DNA from: an uncultured Duodenibacillus sp.
GTDB taxonomy: Bacteria > Pseudomonadota > Gammaproteobacteria > Burkholderiales > Burkholderiaceae_F
Length of the DNA: 52,761 nt
Reading direction: 5' to 3'
Assembly (NCBI GenBank): GCA_944390745.1
Contig: CALXQK010000017.1
Span: 1-52,761 of the forward strand
Shown here: positions 41,736 to 52,678 of the stretch, piece by piece
How the letters are laid out: each line of letters opens with the position of its first letter
How positions within the stretch are numbered: position 1 is the stretch's first letter
Notes under the pieces: generated by a model
Told to the model about the DNA's origin: nothing
What the model saw: the letters and a program-made list of their open reading frames with translations, nothing else
The model's database searches: none
Made by a program: the position numbers and the translations under genes

Positions 41736-44321
41736 ATGACCACCACCTCGAGCACCCTGCACTCCATTGAACTCATCCGCGGCCGCATCGGCGAGGAATT
41801 CCTGCGCCAGGGCCGCGTGGGCGACTACCTCAAGCGCAACACGGCGGCCATCGACCGCTTCGTGCTTGAAAAGGCCGCCTCGGCGGGACTCACGCGCCTG
41901 CCCGCGGCCATCGCGGCGGTGGGCGGCTACGGGCGCGCCGAAATGTTTCCCTACTCGGACATCGACGTGCTCGTGCTCGTGCCGGGCTACGACGAGGCCG
42001 TCAAGCAGGCGGCCGCGGCCTTCGTCACCGATCTCTGGGAGCTGGGCCTCACCGTGGGCAGCGCCGTGCGCACCCCGGACGAGATGATTGAGGCCGCGCG
42101 CGCCGACATCTCGACGGCCACCGCCTTTCTCGAGGCGCGGCTTCTGGCCGGGGACCGGAGTCTCTTTGAGCAGACCTGCGCGCGCTTTGATGCAATGCTC
42201 GACAAGCGGGCGTTCTTTCGCAGCAAGATGCTCGAGATGCGCCAGCGCCACCAGCGCTTTGACGACACGCCCTATGCGCTTGAGCCCAATGTCAAGGAAA
42301 GCCCGGGCGGGCTTCGGGACCTGCAGGTCTTTCTGTGGTGCGCGCGCTGCGCTGGCTTCGGCAGCAACTGGCGCGAGCTCGCCCAAAGCGGCCTCATCAC
42401 CGAGGCCGAGGCCTATCAGCTGGCGCAGTGCCACCACTTTCTGCGCGACATCCGCATCCGGCTGCACCTGCTGCGCCGCCGCCACGAGGACCGGCTCATC
42501 TTCGACGTGCAGGAGGCGCTAGCCAGAAACGCCGGCTACAAGGCCATCGGCGCCCTGCGTCCGAGCGAGGCGCTCATGAAGCGCTACTACCTCAACGCCA
42601 AGAACACCGTGCAGCTGCAGCAGATTCTTCTGGCGGCCATCAGCGAGCGCATCTTCGAGGAAAAGCTTCCGGCAGTCGCCGCACCCATCGAGGGGGTCTT
42701 CGTCGCCCGCGGCGACGCGCTCGACGTCACCGACGTCGAGGCCTTCACCAACGACCACCACAACATTCTCAAGACCTTTCACCTCTTTGCCACGCACTTT
42801 GAGCTCAAGCGCTGCTCGACGCGGCTGCTGCGCGCGCTCTGGCACATGCGCGACAAGTACTCGGGCGACTTTCGCAACGACGCGCAGAACAAGGCGCTCT
42901 TTCTCGACGCCCTGAAGCTGCGCTACGGCACGTACCACTTTCTGAAGAACCTCAATCTCTGGGGCATCCTTGGGCGCTTTCTTCCGGTCTGGCGGCGCAT
43001 CGTGGGCCAGATGCAGCACGACCTCTTTCACGCCTACACGGTCGACCAGCACACGATCCGCACGGTGAAGTTTCTGCGCCGCTTCACGCACTCGTCGTAT
43101 GCGCACGAGTTTCCGCTGTGCTCGCAGATCATCAGCGAGATGAACGAGCCGTGGCGGCTGGTGCTCGCCGGGCTCTTTCACGACATTGCCAAGGGACGCG
43201 GGGGCAGCCACGAGGAGCTCGGCGCCGTCGAGGTCCGCCGCTTCGGCGAGGCGTTCGGCCTGCAGGAAAAGGACATCGCCTACGTGGAGTTTCTCGTGCG
43301 CCACCACCTGCTCATGAGCCGCGTGGCGCAAAAAAAGGACATCACCAACCCCGAGGTGGTCGCGGGCTTTGCGCGCATCGTCGACACCAAGGACAAGCTC
43401 GACGGCCTGTACCTGCTCACCGTGGCCGACATCCGCGCCACGAGCCCCAAGGTCTGGAACGCCTGGAAGGAACAGCTGCTCCGAGAGCTCTACAACAACA
43501 CGCTTCGCATTCTGCAGGGCTCGGGCGAGAGCTTTACGCGCAGCAGCGTCTTTGCCATGCACCGGCAGAAGGCCATGGCGCTTGTCGACGCCGCGGGCAT
43601 CCCGGCCATGGTCCGGGACGACTTCTGGAAGGAGCTCAACATCGTCTACTTCCTGCGCCACTCGCCCGAGGACATCGCCTGGCACACCGCGCAGCTTGCC
43701 TGGGACCCGAAGATCACGGTGCCGGTGGTGCGCGCACGCACCACGCATGTGGCGGGCGCCCTCGAGGTGCTCGTCTACACGCGCGACCAGAAGGATCTGT
43801 TTGCCCGCGTGGTCGCCTTTTTTGAGCGTGCCGGGCTCTCGGTGCTCGACGCCCGCATTCACACCACGCAGCACGGCTGGGCGCTTGATACGTTTCTCGT
43901 CTCGAGCCGCAGCGACTCCGAGGCCGTTCCCGACGCCGAAGCCCTCGGGACGCTTGCCTCGGACATCGAGGAGCGCCTGGCGCGGATCATTCTTGAGGCG
44001 CGGCCCCTGTCCGAACCGCGCCGCGGCAAGCTCTCGCGGCGCAGCCGCAGCTTTCCGACCCCGCCCCTTGTTGACATCGAGCGCGACGAAAGCCAGCGCA
44101 GCTGGGTGCTGCAGGTCACCTGCAGCGACCGGCTGGGGCTTCTTTTTGCCATCGCCGTAGTCCTTGCGCGCCACGGCATCAACCTTGCCACAGCCAAGAT
44201 CTCGACCATGGACGAGCGCGTCGAGGACGTCTTTCTGATCGACGGCGCCGTGCTTGAGAACCCCGAGGGCGTGGTGCAGGTTGAAAACGAACTGCTCGAC
44301 GCCGTGAGCAACGCCGGCTGA
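41736..44321 (+). CDS. glnD: Bifunctional uridylyltransferase/uridylyl-removing enzyme
   Basis: GlnD senses glutamine and uridylylates or deuridylylates PII proteins, which links nitrogen status to NtrC and sigma-54 promoters. The 861-residue protein has a nucleotidyltransferase domain with GGYGRAEMFPYSDIDVLVL and the helical GlnD segment SPGGLRDLQ. An HD hydrolase domain (LFHDIAKGRGGSHEELGA) and two C-terminal ACT domains (from about residue 680 and 790) follow. The ATG at 41736 is chosen. The frame is open to 41586 through the terminator, but that part is not protein-like. Confidence 0.95.
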   Translation: MTTTSSTLHSIELIRGRIGEEFLRQGRVGDYLKRNTAAIDRFVLEKAASAGLTRLPAAIAAVGGYGRAEMFPYSDIDVLVLVPGYDEAVKQAAAAFVTDLWELGLTVGSAVRTPDEMIEAARADISTATAFLEARLLAGDRSLFEQTCARFDAMLDKRAFFRSKMLEMRQRHQRFDDTPYALEPNVKESPGGLRDLQVFLWCARCAGFGSNWRELAQSGLITEAEAYQLAQCHHFLRDIRIRLHLLRRRHEDRLIFDVQEALARNAGYKAIGALRPSEALMKRYYLNAKNTVQLQQILLAAISERIFEEKLPAVAAPIEGVFVARGDALDVTDVEAFTNDHHNILKTFHLFATHFELKRCSTRLLRALWHMRDKYSGDFRNDAQNKALFLDALKLRYGTYHFLKNLNLWGILGRFLPVWRRIVGQMQHDLFHAYTVDQHTIRTVKFLRRFTHSSYAHEFPLCSQIISEMNEPWRLVLAGLFHDIAKGRGGSHEELGAVEVRRFGEAFGLQEKDIAYVEFLVRHHLLMSRVAQKKDITNPEVVAGFARIVDTKDKLDGLYLLTVADIRATSPKVWNAWKEQLLRELYNNTLRILQGSGESFTRSSVFAMHRQKAMALVDAAGIPAMVRDDFWKELNIVYFLRHSPEDIAWHTAQLAWDPKITVPVVRARTTHVAGALEVLVYTRDQKDLFARVVAFFERAGLSVLDARIHTTQHGWALDTFLVSSRSDSEAVPDAEALGTLASDIEERLARIILEARPLSEPRRGKLSRRSRSFPTPPLVDIERDESQRSWVLQVTCSDRLGLLFAIAVVLARHGINLATAKISTMDERVEDVFLIDGAVLENPEGVVQVENELLDAVSNAG

Positions 44322-44441
44322 GCGTCCCGGTACATAAAAAACAACCCGCCCGCAAGCCTTCGGGTGCGCGCCCCTCAAGTCGGAGACGCGCCCCTCTGCC
44401 CGGGGCGGGAACGAAGCCGCGGAAGGCCGCCGGCTGCCCTT

Positions 44442-45221
44442 CTACTTCAGCAGCTCCTGCGGGGGTTCCTCGCCGAACCACTTCACGTACATCTTCGTGA
44501 ACTCGCCGCTCGCGCGCGCCTTGTCAAGCGCGGCGTCAACCTGCTCCATGAGCGCCTTGTTCTTCTTGCTCACCGGAAAGCCGAACTTTTCGTTGTTGAG
44601 GCTCACGGGCAGGTGGTAGTAGTTCTTCGCGTCCTGCGGACGGCTGGCAAGGAAGTAGGCCGTCACGGGCCGGTCGCCGATCACCGCCGCGCAGCCGCGG
44701 TTGTTGAGCTCGAGATAGGCCTCGTTGATGGTGTTGAAGTTGCGCACCTTGGCGCCCGGGACCTTCTCGGCGCGCATCGAGCCCGAGGTGCCGATCTGCG
44801 CGCACAGCGTGCAGTTTTCAAGATCCTTGACGTCCTTGATCTTGTCCTTGTCCTCGGCGCGCACCAGAATCGACAGCCCGGAGATGTAGTAGGGCTTGGA
44901 GAAGAGCACGCGCTTGGCGCGCTCGGGCGTGATCGTAAAGGACGAGGCGCCGATGTCGCTGATGCCTGAAAGCAGCGACGGAATAATGGCGTCAAACCCC
45001 ATGTTGGTGACCTCGAGCCTGCGGCCCATCTCCTTTGCGACGTACTCGAGCAGGTCGATCTCAAAACCCACGGGCTTGCGGGTCTGCGTATCGAAGAACA
45101 CAAAGGGCGCATAGGTGCTCTCGCAGGCCATGCGCAGCACCTTTTCGTCCTGTGCCGAGGCGTTTGCGGCAATCGTGACGGCCGAGGCTGCGGCCAGGAC
45201 GGCAAGCAAAGTCTTTTTCAT
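44442..45221 (-). CDS. Periplasmic amino-acid-type ABC transporter binding protein
   Basis: The 259-residue protein has a Sec signal peptide (KKTLLAVLAAASAVTIAANASAQ) and the SBP family 3 fold: YAPFVFFDTQTRKPVGFEIDLLEYVAKEMGR, the ligand-site region GASSFTITPERAKRVLFSKPYY, and GTSGSM. Such proteins capture polar amino acids. No permease or ATPase gene is next to it, so it may serve a transporter encoded elsewhere. AGGGAG lies well before the ATG at 45219-45221. The substrate cannot be told from sequence. Confidence 0.88.
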   Translation of the reverse strand: MKKTLLAVLAAASAVTIAANASAQDEKVLRMACESTYAPFVFFDTQTRKPVGFEIDLLEYVAKEMGRRLEVTNMGFDAIIPSLLSGISDIGASSFTITPERAKRVLFSKPYYISGLSILVRAEDKDKIKDVKDLENCTLCAQIGTSGSMRAEKVPGAKVRNFNTINEAYLELNNRGCAAVIGDRPVTAYFLASRPQDAKNYYHLPVSLNNEKFGFPVSKKNKALMEQVDAALDKARASGEFTKMYVKWFGEEPPQELLK

Positions 45222-45253
45222 TCTCAATTCTCCCTGATGCCGCGGGCGCCGGA

Positions 45254-45276
45254 CCGGCCCCCGGGGCGGGGGCCGG
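45254..45276. repeat. Strong GC hairpin between gltA and the binding protein gene
   Basis: CCGGCCCC pairs with GGGGCCGG around a short GC loop, in the 107-nt gap after the gltA stop. It has no U-tract. Confidence 0.35.
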
Positions 45277-45328
45277 CCTTGCAGCGGCGCGGCCTGTTGT
45301 TTTTGCAAAATGCGCTTCCGGCCTCAAG

Positions 45329-46648
<1,320 letters not shown>

Positions 46649-46760
46649 GTGCGTCAGCCTCCCTATTGCTCATCGGCACGATTGCATTGAGTTTGCGTGC
46701 GGCGCGGCTCCTTCAGGCCGCCCTCGTACTGCGGGGAGGGTTGTCCCGCAGAGTCGGAAA

Positions 46761-46788
46761 AATTTAACCCAAAAGGGCGCGGATGCAA
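46761..46788 (-). promoter_or_regulatory. Promoter of gltA
   Basis: On the minus strand TTGCAT (46783-46788) and TAAATT (46761-46766) are 16 nt apart, about 110 nt upstream of the ATG, in an AT-rich patch. Confidence 0.4.
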
Positions 46789-46837
46789 ACCTAGCAATTT
46801 CCCCTCGTAAAAATGTCTTATGGCCGCGCCCTGCGCC

Positions 46838-48301
46838 TCACAGGTCGGTGGCCTCGCGGCGGCTTGCGAGAACGGCCATGGCAAGCGCCTCGGACAGCGA
46901 CGGATGCGGATGCATCACCAGTCCCAGGTCCTCGGCCGTCGCGCCAAAGGCCATGGCGGCCACGGCCTCGGCGCAAAGCTCGGCTGCGCCCTCGCCCACG
47001 ATGTGCACGCCCAGGATCCGGTCGGTGGCCGCCTCGCAGACCACCTTCACAAAGCCCGTCGTCTGCGCCTGGGCCTTGGCGCGGCCGTTGGCGGCAAATG
47101 GGCAGACGCCCGTGCGCACGGCCGCCCCCCGGCTTCGGGCGGCCTCCTCGGTTTCGCCCGCCCAGGCGACCTCGGGATCGACATAGACGACCGTGGGCAC
47201 GGGCGAGGCGTAGTTGAGGGGCTTGCCCGCGGCGATGCTGCGCGCGGCGTTGACGCCGCGCTCGCGCGCGTAGTGCGCAAGCTGAATGCTTCCGGAGGCG
47301 ACGTCGCCCGCGGCCCAGACGTTTTCAAGATTCGTGCGGCTGTAGGCATCAACCTTGATGTACCCGCGCTCGTCAAGCGCAAGTCCAACGGCGCCGGGGT
47401 TGATGCCGCCGGCAAGCGAGGTGCGGCCGGCGGCCACCAGAAGCCGATCAAAGACGTGCTCGGTGCGCGTTCCCTGCTTGTCGACCACGCAAAGGCGCAC
47501 GCCGTCATCGAGTCTTTCGACGCGCTCGACGCGCACGTTCATATGAAAGTCAAGCCCCTGCTTTCTCAACTCACCCTTGAGCGTGCGGCGAAGAACAGCG
47601 TCGGCTGCGGGGAGAATGTCGCGCGCAACGTCAAAAAGCGTCACCTTCGAGCCCAGACGCGACCAGACGCTTCCAAGCTCCAGGCCGATGACGCCCGCGC
47701 CGATGATGCCGAGGCTCTCGGGCGGATGGTCAAAGCGCAGCGCCCCGTTGTGCGTGACGATGCGCTTCTCGTCGATGTCGATTCCCTGCGGGGCGCGGGG
47801 CGCCGTGCCGCAGGCGACAATGACGTGCCGGGCAAGAACGGCCGCAGCGGGCCCCTCCCCGGAAACCGGGCGCACGGCCAGGCGCCAGCGTCCGTCCTCG
47901 CGGGACTCAAACGAGGCGTGGCCGCTGAGGGCCTTGACGCGGTACTTGGCAAAGAGCTGCGCAAGACCCTTGTTGGAACTCTTGACGCACGCGGCGCGAT
48001 GGGCCTGCATGCGCGCAAAGTCAATTCTCACGGCTGCTGGGTCAACCGTGATGCCGAAGGGCTCGATGCCGCGGCGAAAGAGGGCCGCGGCGCGGCTTGC
48101 GGCAAGCAGCGCCTTGCTCGGGATGCAGCCCGCGTTGGCGCACACGCCGCCCCAGGCCTCGGGGGCGCCGTCGTCAGGGTTGACCGCGGCGTCGACGATG
48201 ATGGTTGAAAGTCCGGCCTGCGCGGCGGTGATCGCCGCGGGGTAGCCCGCGGGGCCCGCGCCGATCACCAGAACGTCGCACTCGAGATTTTGTTCAGTCA
48301 T
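46838..48301 (-). CDS. lpdA: Dihydrolipoyl dehydrogenase (E3)
   Basis: E3 reoxidises the lipoyl groups of E2. The 487-residue flavoprotein has the FAD motif VLVIGAGPAGYPAA, the redox pair in GGVCANAGCIPSK (where the family normally has GGTCLNVGCIPSK), the NAD motif GIIGAGVIGLELG, and the FAD site NVWAAGDVASG. The C-terminal His-Glu pair is in GVHIVGEGAAELCAEA. CGGAGG precedes the ATG. It is the third gene of sucA-sucB-lpdA, 15 nt after sucB. Confidence 0.93.
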   Translation of the reverse strand: MTEQNLECDVLVIGAGPAGYPAAITAAQAGLSTIIVDAAVNPDDGAPEAWGGVCANAGCIPSKALLAASRAAALFRRGIEPFGITVDPAAVRIDFARMQAHRAACVKSSNKGLAQLFAKYRVKALSGHASFESREDGRWRLAVRPVSGEGPAAAVLARHVIVACGTAPRAPQGIDIDEKRIVTHNGALRFDHPPESLGIIGAGVIGLELGSVWSRLGSKVTLFDVARDILPAADAVLRRTLKGELRKQGLDFHMNVRVERVERLDDGVRLCVVDKQGTRTEHVFDRLLVAAGRTSLAGGINPGAVGLALDERGYIKVDAYSRTNLENVWAAGDVASGSIQLAHYARERGVNAARSIAAGKPLNYASPVPTVVYVDPEVAWAGETEEAARSRGAAVRTGVCPFAANGRAKAQAQTTGFVKVVCEAATDRILGVHIVGEGAAELCAEAVAAMAFGATAEDLGLVMHPHPSLSEALAMAVLASRREATDL

Positions 48302-48316
48302 GTCCGTGCCTCCGCG

Positions 48317-49585
48317 TCAGATGTCGAGCAGGATGCGCGCCGGATCCTCGAGCGCCTCCTTGATGGCCATGAGGCCGAGCACCGCCTCGCGCCCGTCGAT
48401 CAGACGGTGGTCGTACGAGAGGGCGAAGTAGTTCATCGGCCGGATCACGATCTCGTCGTTGACCACAACCGGGCGCCTTTTCGTGGCGTGGATGCCGAGG
48501 ATGGCCGACTGCGGCGGGTTGACGATCGGGGTGGACATGAGCGAGCCGAAGACGCCGCCGTTGGAGACGGTGAAGGTGCCGCCGGTGATCTCCTCGAGCT
48601 TGAGCTTTCCGGAGGCGGCGCGCCGGGCATAGTCGGCGATCTCAAGCTCGATCTGGGCAAAGCTCTTTTGATCGGCGTTGCGCACCACGGGCACCACGAG
48701 ACCGCGCTCGGTTCCCACGGCAACGCCCACGTCGATGTAGCCGTGATAGACCACGTCGCGCCCGTCGATCGAGGCGTTGAGAACCGGGAACTTGCGCAGG
48801 GCGTGCACGGCGGCCTTCACGAAAAAGGACATGAATCCGAGCTTGATGCCGTACTTCTTTTCAAACTTCTCCTTGTAGCGGGCGCGAAGCTCCATCACGG
48901 CGCTGAGGTCCACCTCATTGAAGGTGGTGAGCTGCGCGGACTGCTGCTGGCTGGCAAGAAGCCGCTCGGCGATGCGCGCGCGAAGGCTCGTCATCGGCAC
49001 GCGCTGCTCGGGCCGGCCGTAGGGATCGGCCGGAAGGGGCGCCGCAGGCGCAGGCGCAGCGGCGCTCTTGGCAATGGCAATGTCGGGGACGGCAAAGGCG
49101 TGCGCCTCGTGCCCGGGCTGGGCCGCGGCCTCGGGCAGCGACCGGGCGGCGGCATCAACGTCGGCGCGTGTCACGCGCCCGGAGACGCCGCTTCCAGCAA
49201 GCGTCTCGGGATCAAGCCCGGCGCGCTGCGCGGCCAGATCAGCCGAGGGCATGACGCGGGCAAAGGCGGGCGCGGCGGCAGCGTCGGCGCCGGGCTCGCC
49301 GGCGGGGGCCTCGCCGGCCTTCTGCGCGGCCTGCTCGGGCTGCGCTCCCTCGAGAATCGTGCACAGATCCTCATCGCTGCGCACGCTCTCGCCCGCCTCA
49401 TGAAGCAGGCGGCCGACCACGCCCGAGACAGGGGCGGGCACCTCCATGATCACCTTGTCGGTTTCGATTTCCACCAGGACAGCATCGGCGGCCACCGCCT
49501 CGCCGGGCCTGGCGTGCCAGGTGAGCACGGTCGCCGCGCTGACGGATTCGGAAAGCTGGGGAACCTTGACAAAAACTTCACGCAT
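48317..49585 (-). CDS. sucB: 2-oxoglutarate dehydrogenase E2 (succinyltransferase)
   Basis: The 422-residue protein has one lipoyl domain (lipoyl Lys in [14 protein letters not shown], about residue 44) and a long Ala/Pro-rich linker. A peripheral-subunit-binding domain ([27 protein letters not shown]) and the catalytic domain with [12 protein letters not shown] follow. I use ATG 49583-49585. The frame starts two codons earlier at a TTG. It lies 37 nt after sucA. Confidence 0.94.
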   Translation of the reverse strand: MREVFVKVPQLSESVSAATVLTWHARPGEAVAADAVLVEIETDKVIMEVPAPVSGVVGRLLHEAGESVRSDEDLCTILEGAQPEQAAQKAGEAPAGEPGADAAAAPAFARVMPSADLAAQRAGLDPETLAGSGVSGRVTRADVDAAARSLPEAAAQPGHEAHAFAVPDIAIAKSAAAPAPAAPLPADPYGRPEQRVPMTSLRARIAERLLASQQQSAQLTTFNEVDLSAVMELRARYKEKFEKKYGIKLGFMSFFVKAAVHALRKFPVLNASIDGRDVVYHGYIDVGVAVGTERGLVVPVVRNADQKSFAQIELEIADYARRAASGKLKLEEITGGTFTVSNGGVFGSLMSTPIVNPPQSAILGIHATKRRPVVVNDEIVIRPMNYFALSYDHRLIDGREAVLGLMAIKEALEDPARILLDI

Positions 49586-49622
49586 ATTCAAGCACTTTCA
49601 AAAAATTGAGCGAAGACCCCGG

Positions 49623-52484
49623 TCAGAGACCCGGGCCCGAGATATCTTCAATGGGGCCGAAGGCCGCGGCAAGCAGATCCTGCAGCTGCTGGTTGTGCCG
49701 GCGCACATAGCCCACGGCTGGCGACGAACTTGCCGGCCGTCCGGCGTAGCCCGGGCGACGACCGCAAAGTTCAGTGAGCGGCCAGGACATGTAGCTCCAG
49801 GGCCCCTGGTTGCGGGGTTCATCCTGGCACCAGACAAACTCATCGGCATGGACATAGCGGCCGATCTCGGCGGCAAGCAGCTCGCGGTTGAGCGGATAGA
49901 GCTCCTCGATGCGCACGATCGCCGTCGAGGATTCGCGTCCGAGCCGCTCGCGCTGGGCGGCGAGCTCGTAGTAGATCTTGCCCGAGCAGAAGATGATGCG
50001 CCTGACCTCTTCCGGACGAGCGATGCCGGAGTCGGCAATGACGGGCTCAAATTGTCCGTCGGCAAGCGCCTCAAGCGTGGTCGCCGCTCCCTTGCTGCGC
50101 AGCAGCGACTTGGGCGTAAAGACGATGAGGGGCTTTCTGAAGTCGCGCACGAGCTGGCGGCGCAGCACGTGAAAGATTTGCGCGGCATTGGTGGGCTGCA
50201 CAATCTGCATGTTCTCGTCGGCGGCAAGCTGCAGAAAGCGCTCGATGCGCGCCGACGAATGCTCCGGCCCCTGCCCCTCGTAGCCGTGCGGCAGCAGCAC
50301 GACAAGTCCCGAGAGCTGCCCCCACTTCACCTCGCCGGAGCTGATGAACTGGTCGATGACGACCTGCGCGCCGTTGGCAAAGTCGCCGAACTGCGCCTCC
50401 CAGATGACGAGCGCATTGGGAGAGGCGCACGAATAGCCGTACTCAAAGCCGAGCACGGCATTTTCGGAAAGCACCGAGTCCACAACGGTAAAGGGCGCCT
50501 GGTCGGCGCAGACGTGCTCAAGCGGAATGTAGACGCCCTTGTCCCACTGCTCGCGGTTTTGATCGTGCAGCACCGCATGCCGGTGGCTGAAGGTGCCGCG
50601 GCCGCTGTCCTCGCCCGTGATGCGCACGCGATAGTGCGCGGACACGAGCGTGGCGAAGGCAAGGTGCTCGGCCATGCCCCAGTCCACGGGCAGCTCGCCC
50701 TCGGCCATCGCGCGGCGGTCCTTGAGAACGCGCGCGACGAGCGGATGCAGGGCAAAGCCCTCGGGCACCTGCGTCAGCGCCCGTCCCATGGCCTTGAGAT
50801 CCTCGATGAGCACCCCGGTTGCCGCCGCATCGGTCCAGGGCTTCCCGACAAAGGGCAGCCAGTCGACCGCGTGGCGGTTCTTGACGTGCGCCGGGGTGAT
50901 GGCCAGCGCCGGCAGTCCCTCGCGAAGCCGCTCGCGCGACTGCGCAAGCATCTGCTCGGGCTCGCCGGGCTTGAGCAGTCCCTGCGCGACGAGCCGGTCG
51001 GCATAGAGTCTGCGGGTGCCCGGGTGCCGGGCAATCATCTTGTACATCAGGGGCTGCGTGACGGCGGGCGTATCCTGCTCGTTGTGTCCGAGACGCCGGA
51101 AGCAGACCAGATCGACGAAGACGTCGCGCCGGAACTCGTTGCGATAGTCCATGGCAAGCTCAACGGCCATGACGACCGCATCGGGATCGTCGCCGTTGAC
51201 GTGCAGCACGGGCGCCTCGATGAGCTTGGCCGCATCGGTGCAGTAGGTCATCGAGCCCTTGTCGCGGGGGTCCGAGGTGGTAAAACCGATCTGGTTGTTG
51301 ACGACGATGTGCACCGTTCCGCCCGTACCGTAGCCGCGGGTGTCGGCAAGGTTGAGGGTCTCCATCACGATGCCCTGCCCGGTGAGGGCCGCGTCGCCGT
51401 GGATCATGACGCCGAGCACTTGGTCGCCCCGGACGTCCCTGCGCTGGTCCATGCGGGCGCGCACGCTGCCCAGAACAACCGGGTCGACGATTTCAAGGTG
51501 CGAGGGATTGGACTCGAGGGAGAGATGGATGTAGCGGCCGTTGATGGTGAGATCCGACGTAAACCCGTTGTGGTACTTCACGTCCCCGGCCGGAAGATCC
51601 TCAGCCGCGGCCTTGCCCTCAAACTCGGAGAAAAGGTCCCGGGGGAGCTTTCCGAGCGTATTGACAAGCACATTGAGGCGGCCGCGGTGGGCCATGCCGA
51701 TGACGCACTCCTCGATGCCGAAGCCCACGGCCTTCTCGAGCACGGTGTTCATGGCGGGAATGAGCGACTCGCCGCCCTCAAGGCTGAAGCGCTTCTGCCC
51801 GACGTACTTGGTGCCGAGATGCCGCTCGAGGGCCTCTGCCGCGGTGAGATGCTCAAGAATGCGGATGCGGCGCGCAGCGTCAAAGTGAGGACGCGCGCGC
51901 GTCCCCTCGAGCTTGGACTGCCACCAGCGCTTTTGCTCGGGATCGGTGACATGCATGTATTCGATTGCGAGCGTGCCGCAATAAGTCTCGCGCAGCGCCT
52001 GCACCAGCGCGTGCAACGTCATCGTCGGTTCGCCGAATGAGGTGTTGGCAGCTGAAAAGCGCGTCTCAAAGTCCGAGGGCTCCAAGCCGTGAAAGGCGGG
52101 CTCAAGCTCTGGGATCTCCGGAAGCTCGCGACGATGCAGGGGATCGAGATTGGCCCTGCGCGCGCCGAGGAAGCGATACGAAGAGATGAGCTGCTGCACT
52201 CCGACCTGCTTTCGGGCGACGGCTAGCTCTTTGTTGAGCACCTCATCGGAGGGCGTCAGGCGCGGCTTGAAGTCGGTGTAGGCCGCAACGATTTCTGAGT
52301 GCAGGGCCTCGGCATGCGCAGAGGCGCCCTCGGCAACCGCATCAGCATGCAGCCGCTCAAAGCACTGCCGCCAGTTGTCGTCAACATCGGAGGGGTTCTT
52401 GAGCCAGGCTTCGTAGAGCGACTCAACGTATGGGGCGTTGGAGCCGAAAAGCCAGCTTGATCGGGAAAAGAGTTCGGTGGACAT
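49623..52484 (-). CDS. sucA: 2-oxoglutarate dehydrogenase E1
   Basis: E1 decarboxylates 2-oxoglutarate with thiamine diphosphate. The 953-residue protein shows the E1o N-terminal E2-binding segment (LFGSNAPYVESLYEAWLKNPSDVDDNWRQCFERL) and the TPP site GDAALTGQGIVMETLNLAD...NNQIGFTT. It also has MAHRGRLNVLVNTLGK, and HNEQDTPAVTQPLMYK, and ends with the C-terminal transketolase domain. The start ATG at 52482-52484 has a weak Shine-Dalgarno. It is the first gene of the operon, with its own promoter after the 5S terminator. Confidence 0.96.
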   Translation of the reverse strand: MSTELFSRSSWLFGSNAPYVESLYEAWLKNPSDVDDNWRQCFERLHADAVAEGASAHAEALHSEIVAAYTDFKPRLTPSDEVLNKELAVARKQVGVQQLISSYRFLGARRANLDPLHRRELPEIPELEPAFHGLEPSDFETRFSAANTSFGEPTMTLHALVQALRETYCGTLAIEYMHVTDPEQKRWWQSKLEGTRARPHFDAARRIRILEHLTAAEALERHLGTKYVGQKRFSLEGGESLIPAMNTVLEKAVGFGIEECVIGMAHRGRLNVLVNTLGKLPRDLFSEFEGKAAAEDLPAGDVKYHNGFTSDLTINGRYIHLSLESNPSHLEIVDPVVLGSVRARMDQRRDVRGDQVLGVMIHGDAALTGQGIVMETLNLADTRGYGTGGTVHIVVNNQIGFTTSDPRDKGSMTYCTDAAKLIEAPVLHVNGDDPDAVVMAVELAMDYRNEFRRDVFVDLVCFRRLGHNEQDTPAVTQPLMYKMIARHPGTRRLYADRLVAQGLLKPGEPEQMLAQSRERLREGLPALAITPAHVKNRHAVDWLPFVGKPWTDAAATGVLIEDLKAMGRALTQVPEGFALHPLVARVLKDRRAMAEGELPVDWGMAEHLAFATLVSAHYRVRITGEDSGRGTFSHRHAVLHDQNREQWDKGVYIPLEHVCADQAPFTVVDSVLSENAVLGFEYGYSCASPNALVIWEAQFGDFANGAQVVIDQFISSGEVKWGQLSGLVVLLPHGYEGQGPEHSSARIERFLQLAADENMQIVQPTNAAQIFHVLRRQLVRDFRKPLIVFTPKSLLRSKGAATTLEALADGQFEPVIADSGIARPEEVRRIIFCSGKIYYELAAQRERLGRESSTAIVRIEELYPLNRELLAAEIGRYVHADEFVWCQDEPRNQGPWSYMSWPLTELCGRRPGYAGRPASSSPAVGYVRRHNQQLQDLLAAAFGPIEDISGPGL

Positions 52485-52549
52485 CGATAAGCCGCAGCAG
52501 AAGTGAAGGATCCCTCGGAGGCGCGGGGCGGCGCCGTCCGATTTTTGAA

Positions 52550-52577
52550 AGGATACACAGTTGCCGGCTCATCGCAA
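52550..52577 (-). promoter_or_regulatory. Candidate promoter of the sucA operon
   Basis: On the minus strand TTGCGA (52572-52577) and TATCCT (52550-52555) are separated by 16 nt, about 65 nt upstream of the sucA ATG. Confidence 0.4.
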
Positions 52578-52634
52578 TCCCACATCCGGGGGAGTTGCGC
52601 CAGTCCCTGCCTAAAAATGCGGCCGGACATGACA

Positions 52635-52670
52635 AAAACCCCCGGCTGCGCGAGCAGTCGGGGGTTTTCA
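52635..52670 (-). terminator. rRNA operon terminator
   Basis: On the minus strand AACCCCCGACTGC pairs with GCAGCCGGGGGTT (one mismatch) around a 4-nt loop and is followed by TTTTTG. It lies just after the 5S gene and would keep rRNA transcription out of sucA. Confidence 0.85.
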
Positions 52671-52678
52671 ATGGGAGA

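Noticed and set aside
46820-48208. Plus-strand open frame opposite lpdA
   Set aside because: It is an antisense shadow of a clear E3 gene with low-complexity composition.
49446-52040. Long plus-strand open frame opposite sucB and sucA
   Set aside because: It runs through the antisense of both genes and their spacer and has no motif or plausible Shine-Dalgarno sequence.
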